DNA of 40,783 bases, from positions 83,565 to 124,347 of the forward strand of contig JAHDEM010000003.1 in assembly GCA_020628895.1 (NCBI GenBank). Reading direction: 5' to 3'. Positions 25,419-34,438 of the stretch are shown in pieces (position 1 is the first letter of the stretch; each line of letters begins with the position of its first letter). The DNA comes from Candidatus Endobugula sp. Its GTDB lineage: Bacteria > Pseudomonadota > Gammaproteobacteria > Pseudomonadales > Cellvibrionaceae. A model generated the notes under the pieces. That model worked only from the letters and a program-made list of their open reading frames with translations. It did not search any database and had not been told where the DNA came from. Position numbers and translations under genes: made by a program.

Positions 25419-28400
25419 ATGGCTGATAATCGCCAATATATGGCCCTTGAGTGGGTAATACGAGATATCAAAGACACATTGTTGCAGGCGCAACAGTCGT
25501 TGGAGTCGTATGTCCGTGAATCAGCGGATGTTATTCAGTTAAAGTTTTGTCTTACTTATATTCATCAGGTGTACGGTAGCTTACATCTCTCCGGTTTCCA
25601 CGGTGCTGCCATGATTGCCTCAGAGATTGAGGCTTTAGCGCAAGGTTTGTTAGATAATCAAGTGTCTCATAAATCTGAGGCAACAGACGTTTTGATGCAT
25701 GCTATTAAACAGTTGCCTATTTATCTAGAGCATGCGCTAAAAGAAAAGCAGGATCAGCCCAGCTTAGTTTTTTCATTATTAAATGATCTTCGTGCTGTGC
25801 GTGGTGAAAATTTTCTCAGCGAATCGACTTTATTTTCTCCAGATTTATCTTATGCCCATAGTATGAATGGCGCGCGTAACGCAATCGCACAAGATGAAAA
25901 GCAGCTGCAATTAATTTTGCCTAAATTGCGAGATATGTATCGTTATTCTGCTGCGAGTGTCATGCATAAAAATAATGTGGATGAAAACCTCAGTTATCTT
26001 TTAAAAGTTAGCCAACGATTGCAGAAACTGTTATCAGGTACAAAAAGATTCGCACTTTGGGAAATTGTTTCTGCCTTGGTTACTGGCTTGCAGAAAAATT
26101 TAATTTCAGAGACCGTCTCTATTAAAGAGTTGCTTCGTCAGTTAGATGATGAGTTTGGACAACTCATTGATCAAGGCACTCATGCTTTAGATATTCCTAC
26201 TAGTGACGAGCTGTTAAAAAATCTATTGTATTATCTAACATCATTAACAGGATCAACCGCAGAGATTGATCATGTGAGCAGAAGCTATCGTCTTGAGGAT
26301 GCTTTTTCTGTTGTTCGTTCTACCGACTACAATCAGGCGGCTAAGCCAGTAGAATCCTCGGCAATGCGTGCGGTGGCTGCAGCGATCATAGACGAATTTT
26401 CCGATATAAGAGCTTGTTTTTCTCAGTGTCGCACACAGCAGAATTGCGCCGAACATATTGACCATATCTATAATGCTTTCCAACGAGTTGCAGATACATT
26501 GGCTGTTTTAGGTGTTGGGCATCTGCGAAAAAATATGCTCGACAACTTAGAGATTGTCGATACGTTACGTGAGAATACATCGGGTTTATTTGCTCATCAA
26601 ATGGCATTTCCTGATGAGCAGTTTGACCATTTAGATAACAGTATGTCAGCAATAGAAGCGGAATTAGAAAGCTCGCTGTTGGCAACACAATTGTCTATGG
26701 ATTCTGCTGGCCGCTACTTTAATGAAGAGCAAGTGCTTGCGCTGCAAGAAAGTCGCAATGGCTTAGAAGAAGCTAAAGATGCTGTGGTTAATTACATTGC
26801 TACTCAGTGGGACGTTAGAAGTTTACAAGTGGTGCCGACTGTTCTCAGAGATGTTGGGAAACGATTAACAGTATTAACACTCCCATTGCCCTCTCAAATA
26901 TTAATGGTGTGTGCCAGCCACATCGAAACTAATTTAATGCAAAGTAGTACACCTCCTAACTGGGAGCAACTCGACAGTTTAGCGGATGTTATCGCAAGCA
27001 TTGATTATTTTTTAGAGTCCTTATCGCTCACCCAAATAGAAGATAATGAAATTCTTAAAGGCGCTGAAAAAGGGTTGGTTGCCTTAGGTGTTCCCGCCAC
27101 TAGAGTGCATAGTATCTTTAACCCTCAAGAAGACAATGCTCAACCTACGCACGACACTGAAAGCTCCGAACAAGATAATGTTGAAGCTGTTTTAGATGCT
27201 ATAGAGTCAGCAAGTGTTGAGGCAGACGTTGATCAAGACGATGAATTAGATGCGGAAGCGGCAGCAGAGATTATAGAAATTTTTGTTGAAGAGGCCCAGG
27301 AAGTGCAAGAAACCATAGCCGAGTACATGCCGCTATGGGATGAAAACTTAAAGGATGAAAACGCGTTAACTGAAATACGTCGAGCGTTCCATACTCTTAA
27401 GGGTAGTGGACGCATGGTCAAGGCCAGTGATGTAGGAGAGTTGTCTTGGTCCATTGAAAATATGCTTAATCGTATATTGGATAAAACATTACAGCCAACG
27501 AAGGTGCAGATTGCACTGGTCAAAAAAGTATTATTGTTATTACCTGAAATGGTAGAGGCATTCCGCCAGCAGCAACCCACACCGAATGAGAAACTATGTA
27601 GTTCTTATCAGATTTGGGCGCACCAGTTGTCAAAAGGTGAAGAGCCTGAGGATTTGCTAGAGGCTTTACAGGAGCCTAGTGAGAATGTTGCAATTGCTCC
27701 AGCAGAAAAATTTGCTGTTCTTGCCGATGAACAAGACGATGAGATTGATGTACAACTTTGGGAAATCTTTGGTTCTGAATCAGAGGGTCATCTCAAAGCA
27801 GTGCGTGATTATATCGTTCAAATGGAGGAAGCAAAGCCGTTTTATGAACCTCCTAGTGAAATCATGCAACGGGCAATGCACACATTAAAAGGCAGTGCGC
27901 ATATGGCTGAGATTGTTCCAGTTGCTCAGCTAATGACACCGATGGAATTGTTTGTAAAAGACCTACGCGCTTATCAAGTGAATATCGATGATGATATTTT
28001 GCAGCTTATCAAGGATAGTGTTTCTTACACCGAAGATGCATTAGAGCAAATGTCTCGCTTGAGTTATCCGCATATTCAAAAATTGGATTTGTTTTTAGCT
28101 CGAGTAGAGGAGCTACGTGAGCGATCGGTCGGGCATTTAATTAAGCATGAAGATGAAGAGACGGGACCTAAAGTCGATCCTGCCCTATTAGAAATGCTGA
28201 TGAATGAGGGGATGGATATCTTATTGGATATCGATCCACTGATTGCCCAATGGCGTGAGTCAACCGATGTGACCGAAGAAAAAGTGGCGCAATGGCAATC
28301 GGTGATTAAAGAGTTGCTCATCGTCCAACATGGAGCTGAACGAGCTAACCTCGGAACCATGGCGCAACTCAGTCAAGCTATCGCTGGGCAGTATGAAGGT

Positions 28401-31400
28401 TTGGTTAACCATCAAATAGAGCAATCGTCTGATTTTTATGATGTCTTGCTCGATAGCCATTATGGCTTGTTAGATATTATCGACGCGATTGCTGGTGGTC
28501 AGGACTTGCCTGAGCCCGATGAAGTAATGTTAGAAAAACTGGCTGCTTTTGTACAAGCAGGCAGTGGCTCTGTTGATGGTGATGAGGCAGAATTAATAGA
28601 TGACTCTGCAGTAGCAATAAACGATACAGAAGAAAGTCCAGTAATTGATGAAGTTGCAGAGAATCTCGGTGGCGAGTTAGAAGATAGTCGTCATGAGCTT
28701 GTCTCAGAAGGCAGCAATGAGATTGATCAAAGCAGTGAGCCTGTTCAGGATGATCAAATTGATAATAAGCTTCCAGAAGCGTCTATAGAGTCTGCAGACT
28801 ACTCAGCTACTGATGATTCTATGGTGACAGATATCGATGAAGCTCCGTCTGCCGCCGAAGTGGACGAGCATACAGATAGTCATCTCGATAGCTCTTTAGT
28901 CGACGAATTTATTGATACTGCTGCCGATCTTGTCGAAGATTTAGATGAATCCGTTAATGCTTGGGAAAATGGCCAAGACCCTCAAGCTTGTTCGGTGAAA
29001 CTACAAGATCTGCTGAATCAATTTGTCGTTGCTGCACGCCATGCACAGTTAGATACGCTCGCGAAATTTGCCAGTCATTTTAATGAATATTTATTGGGGT
29101 TGCCTGAAGCGTCAACTGCAGAAGCCACCACGCAACGTTTGCATGCTTATCAGGATCAGTTGGTGAATTATGTCGGTGCATTGGGTGCGTCAGCAGAGTT
29201 GCCGGAGCTGATTTATCCAACTAACGAGGAGTCAACCGAGCCGCCTACCGAACTGCTTGAAAGTGCTGATGTGCTCTTGGCTGTTAGCGAAGAAAGTGAT
29301 CAAGAGTCAATGGTCACTGAGCTTGAACCCGAACAAGGTATTGTAGATGACTCTTCTACCGGAGAGATCATTGAAGAGGTGACTCTAGATCTGCCAACAG
29401 AAGCTGTTACTGAAGAGGTCGTTGATAATATTGAATCGTCAACGCGGTTGCTTGGTGGTATTGATGAACTCTCAGCTGTTAGTGAAGAAAATAATCAACC
29501 AGCAATTACCCCTGAACCTGAACAAGACGCTATAGATGAGCAACCTGCTGAGGAAGCTGTTGAAGAGGTAACGGTAGATTTACAAAAAGAAGTTGCTACA
29601 GTTGAGGCGCCAGCGGAACACGATGAAACATTAACGGCTACTGATGAAAATATTAAAGCCAGTTCTGATTTAATCTCCGAAGAAACGCAACCTACTTTGT
29701 TAAAAAGCTATCCTGTAGATGAAGATGTTGATGAAGAAATTGTTGAGATTTTTCTAGAAGAAGCCTTTGAACTCATTGAAGAGCTCGATGAGACTATTCA
29801 TGATTGGGAAAACGGTCATGACGCCAAAGAAAGTATTGCGGCATTACAACGTTTGCTTCATACCTTTAAAGGGGGTGCGCGTTTGGCTGGCCTTATGGCC
29901 ATGGGGGAAATGGCGCACGACTTCGAGTCGTACTTAACCCCTTTAGCTATTGGCAATGTTCCCAATAATGCAATAGAAGATGTACACCAATACCAGGACC
30001 AATTAATTAATGCGGTTAATGCTGTTCAATCACCGGATCAGTCTGTTGTTTCAGACACGAACAATGAGAGTGTTATTCCTGAAGCCAATGTTGTAGAAAC
30101 AGATGTTGCTGAGCTGGTTGAAGAGGATGTTTTAATTTCCGAGAACGCAGCGACTCATGAAGTCACTGACTCCGTTGATCTGGCACAAGAGGCGGATGAC
30201 GAAGCCTCTGCAGATGATGCAAAAGAGGTAGCTGATTCTCAAGCTGATTTAGAAAACGAAGTGGAAGTTCTACTGGAAAATGAATCGTTAGCGCAAGATG
30301 ATTTGCCGCAGCATCAAGATAATAATCTGACAGCAGAAGATACGCTCGTAGAAGAATCGTCTACAGTCAATCATGATACCCCTATAGAAAATATTTCTGA
30401 GCTAAATAACGAGACAGAAAATAATCCATTATCTATCGATGTACCTGCTGATGAGGGCGCGCCGATTGAGGATGTTGTGCAAGAAGAAGCCCTGCCATCC
30501 GCTGATAATGCCTTAGCGCCAGAAGTGTCGCATGATATTCAGGAATCACCAGCCGTCGATGACGATAATATTTTATCCTTTCCTACTAAACCCGTTCTTG
30601 ATGTTCCAGCTAATGAGGCGGATAACTCTGACGCTACTGATAGTAGCGAACAGGAAGATGAATCGGTAGAAACTGATCAAGCCGATGCTACAGAAGATGA
30701 AACAACGGTAGACACAGCATTAGAGCAAGCAGAAAGCCCGCCAGATTTTGGCGAGACTGCTCCTAAAAACAGCACAGGTACGCAGCCTGCCTCTGATAGG
30801 TTAAGTGTCGTTGATGGCGATGGTGGAGTAAGTGCCATGACGACTGAGCTAACCACCGTTCCAGTGGCAACACCCTCTGTGTTACCGTCTCCAGCAACAA
30901 CAGATACCAATAAAAATAATCCTACGGCCTCTCGTCGTGCTGCGCCACAAGAAACGGTGAAAGTCTCTGCTGACTTAATGGAAGAGCTGGTTAACCTTGC
31001 GGGTGAAACATCGATCAGCCGTGGTCGCATTGAAGAGCAAGTGAGTGAATTCGGTTTATCGCTAAATGATATGGAATCAACCGTCGATCGTTTACAAGAA
31101 CAAGTGCGTCGTTTAGACATCGAGACCGAAGCACAAGTATTGTTTAGGCAAGAACAATTGGCCGAGCAGGAAGAATTTGATCCGTTAGAAATGGATCGTT
31201 ACTCCCAACTCCAGCAGCTATCTCGTTCTCTTATTGAGTCTGTTTCCGATTTGCAGGATTTAAAATTTACTCTGGCGAATCGAGCGCGAGATACAGAAAC
31301 TGTATTGTTACAACAGTCGCGAATTAATACCGAATTACAAGAAGGTCTAATGCGTTCTCGCATGGTACCGTTCTCTCGTATTGTGCCGCGCTTGCGACGT

Positions 31401-32774
31401 ATTGTTCGTCAAATCTCTACCGAGTTGGGTAAAGAGGTCGACTTTAATTTTGAGCATGCCGAAGGCGAGCTAGATCGTAACATGATGGAACGCATCGTGG
31501 CACCTCTAGAGCACATGCTACGTAATGCGGTCGACCACGGTATAGAAGATTCACAAACGCGTATCAAACAAGGCAAACCAGCAGTAGGCCGGATTAATTT
31601 ATCCTTGCAACGAGAAGGTGGTAATGTCTTATTGCATTTAGCGGATGATGGCGCAGGTATGAGTGTTGATCGTATACGTGAAAAAGCCATAGAGCGCCAG
31701 TTAATGAATCCGAGTGCAGAACTGAGCGAACAAGAAATTTTGCAATTTATTTTTCAAGCCGGATTTTCTATGGCTGAAACCGTGACACAAATTTCTGGTC
31801 GCGGTGTGGGCATGGATGTGGTGAGTAGCGAAATCAAACAGCTCGGCGGTAGCATTGATATCCTATCGCAAGAAGGGCAAGGCACACAATTTGCTATTCG
31901 CTTGCCGTTTACGGTATCTGTTAACCGCGCATTAATGATTACCTCTGGAGATAACCGTTACGCTATACCTTTGAATTCCATCGAAGGTATTGCAAGGATC
32001 AATCCTGATCAGTTAGATGATTATTACAATAATCCCAACAGCTATTTCCGCTATGCCGATAACGATTATAAATTACACTATCTGGGTAATTTATTAGATA
32101 AGAATACGCAACCGAAAGTGCATCATTACTCATTCCCGGTACCTGTTTTATTGGTGCGCAGTGCCGATCATTCTGTGGCAATACAGGTTGATGGTTTGCA
32201 AGGTAGCCGTGAAATTGTGGTAAAAACCTTAGGTGCACAATTTAGTTCGGTACCCGGTTTATCTGGAGCGACCATCATGGGTGATGGTCATGTGGTTGTG
32301 ATCTTAGATGTGCATGCCATGATCCGACAAAAGTATTTATTAGCATCGCGTAGTATTGCCGCTCCAGTAGTAGAGCAGCCAAAGTTAGAGCCGGCCCGTA
32401 ACCCACTGATCATGGTGGTGGATGATTCCGTAACAGTGAGGAAGGTAACAACACGCTTTTTAGAAAGACAACATTTTGACGTGATTACCGCTAAAGATGG
32501 TGTGGATGCGATGGCTGTATTGCAAGACCATACTCCCGACTTAATGCTGTTAGATATTGAAATGCCGCGCATGGATGGGTTTGAAGTGGCAAAGCGTGTG
32601 CGTTCTAACGCGGTAGTTCGAGACTTGCCAATTATTATGATTACATCCCGAACCGGTGAAAAACATCGTCAGACGGGTCTTGCTGCAGGTGCTAATGAAT
32701 ATATGGGTAAGCCTTATCAAGAGGCAGAGTTATTAGCGTCAATTCACAATCTATTGGCACTTGATTCCCAATAG
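25419..32774 (+). CDS. chpA: ChpA, giant hybrid chemotaxis kinase for twitching
   Basis: A 2451-residue CheA-type kinase, about the length of P. aeruginosa ChpA. The N-terminus (1-100) is the ChpA/FimL-like start (ALEWVIRDIKDTLLQAQQ, LTYIHQVYGSL, His49). Intact Hpt domains have FHTLKGSG (His658), MHTLKGSA (His821) and LHTFKGGA (His1481). Degenerate ones lie near 915-1015 (VQHGAERA, Ile at the His place) and 1155-1270 (LLNQFVVAARH, Asn1200). Acidic linkers fill 1040-1150, 1275-1435 and about 1545-1840. The kinase core follows: dimerisation (about 1845-1985), HATPase with HMLRNAVDHG at 2030, DDGAGMS and GRGVGMDVV, a CheW domain (about 2155-2300), and a C-terminal receiver (2329-2451) with Asp2379. 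Expected phosphotransfer is to PilG, PilH and its own receiver. Confidence 0.95.
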   Translation: MADNRQYMALEWVIRDIKDTLLQAQQSLESYVRESADVIQLKFCLTYIHQVYGSLHLSGFHGAAMIASEIEALAQGLLDNQVSHKSEATDVLMHAIKQLPIYLEHALKEKQDQPSLVFSLLNDLRAVRGENFLSESTLFSPDLSYAHSMNGARNAIAQDEKQLQLILPKLRDMYRYSAASVMHKNNVDENLSYLLKVSQRLQKLLSGTKRFALWEIVSALVTGLQKNLISETVSIKELLRQLDDEFGQLIDQGTHALDIPTSDELLKNLLYYLTSLTGSTAEIDHVSRSYRLEDAFSVVRSTDYNQAAKPVESSAMRAVAAAIIDEFSDIRACFSQCRTQQNCAEHIDHIYNAFQRVADTLAVLGVGHLRKNMLDNLEIVDTLRENTSGLFAHQMAFPDEQFDHLDNSMSAIEAELESSLLATQLSMDSAGRYFNEEQVLALQESRNGLEEAKDAVVNYIATQWDVRSLQVVPTVLRDVGKRLTVLTLPLPSQILMVCASHIETNLMQSSTPPNWEQLDSLADVIASIDYFLESLSLTQIEDNEILKGAEKGLVALGVPATRVHSIFNPQEDNAQPTHDTESSEQDNVEAVLDAIESASVEADVDQDDELDAEAAAEIIEIFVEEAQEVQETIAEYMPLWDENLKDENALTEIRRAFHTLKGSGRMVKASDVGELSWSIENMLNRILDKTLQPTKVQIALVKKVLLLLPEMVEAFRQQQPTPNEKLCSSYQIWAHQLSKGEEPEDLLEALQEPSENVAIAPAEKFAVLADEQDDEIDVQLWEIFGSESEGHLKAVRDYIVQMEEAKPFYEPPSEIMQRAMHTLKGSAHMAEIVPVAQLMTPMELFVKDLRAYQVNIDDDILQLIKDSVSYTEDALEQMSRLSYPHIQKLDLFLARVEELRERSVGHLIKHEDEETGPKVDPALLEMLMNEGMDILLDIDPLIAQWRESTDVTEEKVAQWQSVIKELLIVQHGAERANLGTMAQLSQAIAGQYEGLVNHQIEQSSDFYDVLLDSHYGLLDIIDAIAGGQDLPEPDEVMLEKLAAFVQAGSGSVDGDEAELIDDSAVAINDTEESPVIDEVAENLGGELEDSRHELVSEGSNEIDQSSEPVQDDQIDNKLPEASIESADYSATDDSMVTDIDEAPSAAEVDEHTDSHLDSSLVDEFIDTAADLVEDLDESVNAWENGQDPQACSVKLQDLLNQFVVAARHAQLDTLAKFASHFNEYLLGLPEASTAEATTQRLHAYQDQLVNYVGALGASAELPELIYPTNEESTEPPTELLESADVLLAVSEESDQESMVTELEPEQGIVDDSSTGEIIEEVTLDLPTEAVTEEVVDNIESSTRLLGGIDELSAVSEENNQPAITPEPEQDAIDEQPAEEAVEEVTVDLQKEVATVEAPAEHDETLTATDENIKASSDLISEETQPTLLKSYPVDEDVDEEIVEIFLEEAFELIEELDETIHDWENGHDAKESIAALQRLLHTFKGGARLAGLMAMGEMAHDFESYLTPLAIGNVPNNAIEDVHQYQDQLINAVNAVQSPDQSVVSDTNNESVIPEANVVETDVAELVEEDVLISENAATHEVTDSVDLAQEADDEASADDAKEVADSQADLENEVEVLLENESLAQDDLPQHQDNNLTAEDTLVEESSTVNHDTPIENISELNNETENNPLSIDVPADEGAPIEDVVQEEALPSADNALAPEVSHDIQESPAVDDDNILSFPTKPVLDVPANEADNSDATDSSEQEDESVETDQADATEDETTVDTALEQAESPPDFGETAPKNSTGTQPASDRLSVVDGDGGVSAMTTELTTVPVATPSVLPSPATTDTNKNNPTASRRAAPQETVKVSADLMEELVNLAGETSISRGRIEEQVSEFGLSLNDMESTVDRLQEQVRRLDIETEAQVLFRQEQLAEQEEFDPLEMDRYSQLQQLSRSLIESVSDLQDLKFTLANRARDTETVLLQQSRINTELQEGLMRSRMVPFSRIVPRLRRIVRQISTELGKEVDFNFEHAEGELDRNMMERIVAPLEHMLRNAVDHGIEDSQTRIKQGKPAVGRINLSLQREGGNVLLHLADDGAGMSVDRIREKAIERQLMNPSAELSEQEILQFIFQAGFSMAETVTQISGRGVGMDVVSSEIKQLGGSIDILSQEGQGTQFAIRLPFTVSVNRALMITSGDNRYAIPLNSIEGIARINPDQLDDYYNNPNSYFRYADNDYKLHYLGNLLDKNTQPKVHHYSFPVPVLLVRSADHSVAIQVDGLQGSREIVVKTLGAQFSSVPGLSGATIMGDGHVVVILDVHAMIRQKYLLASRSIAAPVVEQPKLEPARNPLIMVVDDSVTVRKVTTRFLERQHFDVITAKDGVDAMAVLQDHTPDLMLLDIEMPRMDGFEVAKRVRSNAVVRDLPIIMITSRTGEKHRQTGLAAGANEYMGKPYQEAELLASIHNLLALDSQ

Positions 32775-32798
32775 TATTGCTAAAATGCCTAGTGAACT

Positions 32799-33767
32799 AT
32801 GAGTACATTAAAAATAGGTATCGTTAGCGAAACAAGAATACAGCAGCATTATCTTAAGCACACAGTTGAAGAGTGCGGTTATTGTGTGGCCACTAGCGTC
32901 TTAGTTGAAGAACTGATTATTGGCAATTATCCCAGCGAGAATTGTGACGCTTGGGTGATAGATGTAGACGTTGAACGCTTTGACAAAGAGCAAGATCAAC
33001 AATCATTCGAGCAGTGGTTATACGGTATTGAACAACCGGTTATTTTAGGCGAAGGGCATATCTATAATGCTGCTGAGGCAGAATTCGCGGCTTGGGCAAG
33101 GCAGTTGAATAAAAAGCTGCTAGCGCTAGATGGGCAGATACAATTGGCTACACAGCCTCATCAAAAAGCACAACATGTATGGGTTTTAGCGGCATCCACT
33201 GGTGGCCCTGAGGCAGTAAAACGGTTTCTAGATGCGATGGAAACTGATTTGGGTCTTGGTTTTTTATATGCGCAGCATATTGATCGTTCTCACATACAAG
33301 CGCTATGCGATACAGTTTCTCGCGATAGTGGCTATTACAGTGCTATTGCCTCTCATGGGGATGTGGTGTGCGAAAATAATGTCATCATTATTCCGCCACA
33401 GCACTATGTAGAGCTACAAAGAAATGGTTCATTAGTATCTCGCAGTCAACAACAATGGCGTGGTATTTACACTCCCTCAATAGACCAAGTGGTCAGTAAT
33501 GTGTCTGCATTATATGGGGAAGCTTCAGGGGTTATTTTTTTTACAGGAATGGGAGATGATGGCGCAGCAGGATGTCGTTTAGTGGCTTTACACGGTGGAC
33601 AGGTATGGGCGCAATCGGTGTCGAGTTGTGTTTCCCCGTCGATGCCGCAGGAAGTTATCAACACTGGATATGCGAGTAAAATAGATACACCTGAAAATTT
33701 GGCCATTCACTTAAAAACATTTATAAAAAACCAATGTACGCACAAGCAGCCATTACCTAGCTACTAG
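32799..33767 (+). CDS. chpB: CheB-type methylesterase ChpB with degenerate receiver
   Basis: A 322-residue protein. The C-terminal methylesterase domain (about 127-318) has Ser133 in AASTGGPEA, His160 in AQHIDRSH and Asp254 in TGMGDDGAAG, the CheB catalytic triad. The first 120 residues have a receiver-like fold (KIGIVSE, AWVIDVD) but lack the acidic pair and the clear Asp/Lys phosphorylation set, so control may not be by phosphorylation. It should demethylate PilJ against PilK. It lies 24 bases after chpA. Confidence 0.9.
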   Translation: MSTLKIGIVSETRIQQHYLKHTVEECGYCVATSVLVEELIIGNYPSENCDAWVIDVDVERFDKEQDQQSFEQWLYGIEQPVILGEGHIYNAAEAEFAAWARQLNKKLLALDGQIQLATQPHQKAQHVWVLAASTGGPEAVKRFLDAMETDLGLGFLYAQHIDRSHIQALCDTVSRDSGYYSAIASHGDVVCENNVIIIPPQHYVELQRNGSLVSRSQQQWRGIYTPSIDQVVSNVSALYGEASGVIFFTGMGDDGAAGCRLVALHGGQVWAQSVSSCVSPSMPQEVINTGYASKIDTPENLAIHLKTFIKNQCTHKQPLPSY

Positions 33768-33820
33768 CCTTATTGCGAGTGTATTGGTAAATCATAAAAG
33801 AGACATAATTGGGTAACAGA

Positions 33821-34333
33821 ATGATTGATACAACGCCTAGTCAAATGCCGCTAAGCAAAACACAAAAAACCAGCGATATTCCCAGTTTGTTAGTGCCCAT
33901 TGTGGATAAACTACTGATGTTGCCTACCGTTTCGGTAGCGGAAATGTTGCCCTATCGAAAACCTTCTTTAAAATCTGAAGAAATTGGGCAGATGCCGCCA
34001 TGGTTTTTAGGTCACGTAAAATGGCGCGGTATTTCTATCCCGATGATTTCTTACGAAGCGATTAATGGGGGTGCCATTGCCGATATAAAAGCGGTAAGTC
34101 AAATGTCGGTACTCAATAGCACAGGCGTGCATCCTAAATTGCCTTTTTTATGTTTTCCTACGCAAAGTATTCCCCGTTTAAGCCGGGTATCGCCAGATAA
34201 TATTAAAGAAGAGTCCAATGCGCAGCTTGAGCCTTACGACAAAATGCATGTTATGGTGAATGATATCGCAGCAACCATCCCTAATGTATCCAAGCTTGAA
34301 GAAGCCGTTGTTGAATTACTTAAACTATCCTAA
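33821..34333 (+). CDS. chpC: CheW-like adaptor ChpC
   Basis: A 170-residue second CheW-type protein (LVPIVDKLLMLPTVSVAEMLPYRKP, then PWFLGHVKWRGISIPMISYE). In Pseudomonas ChpC links receptors to ChpA and is dispensable for basal twitching. I use the ATG at 33821 with GGGTAA seven bases upstream; an in-frame TTG at 33809 with AAAAGAGA before it would add four residues. Last gene of the Pil-Chp operon; a 105-base gap separates it from the antiporter. Confidence 0.88.
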   Translation: MIDTTPSQMPLSKTQKTSDIPSLLVPIVDKLLMLPTVSVAEMLPYRKPSLKSEEIGQMPPWFLGHVKWRGISIPMISYEAINGGAIADIKAVSQMSVLNSTGVHPKLPFLCFPTQSIPRLSRVSPDNIKEESNAQLEPYDKMHVMVNDIAATIPNVSKLEEAVVELLKLS

Positions 34334-34438
34334 AGTATATCTAATCAGGTATTTCGATAATTCTTGTTAAATTCTACGTTGTTATATCAGTGGCTATTTC
34401 ATACAGCTTAATTTTTTATATCAAATAAAAGGTGTTAT

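Noticed and set aside
30677-31120. 147-codon minus-strand frame opposite chpA
   Set aside because: It has a low-complexity Ser/Val-rich translation that is the mirror of the acidic ChpA linker and codons. No independent evidence.
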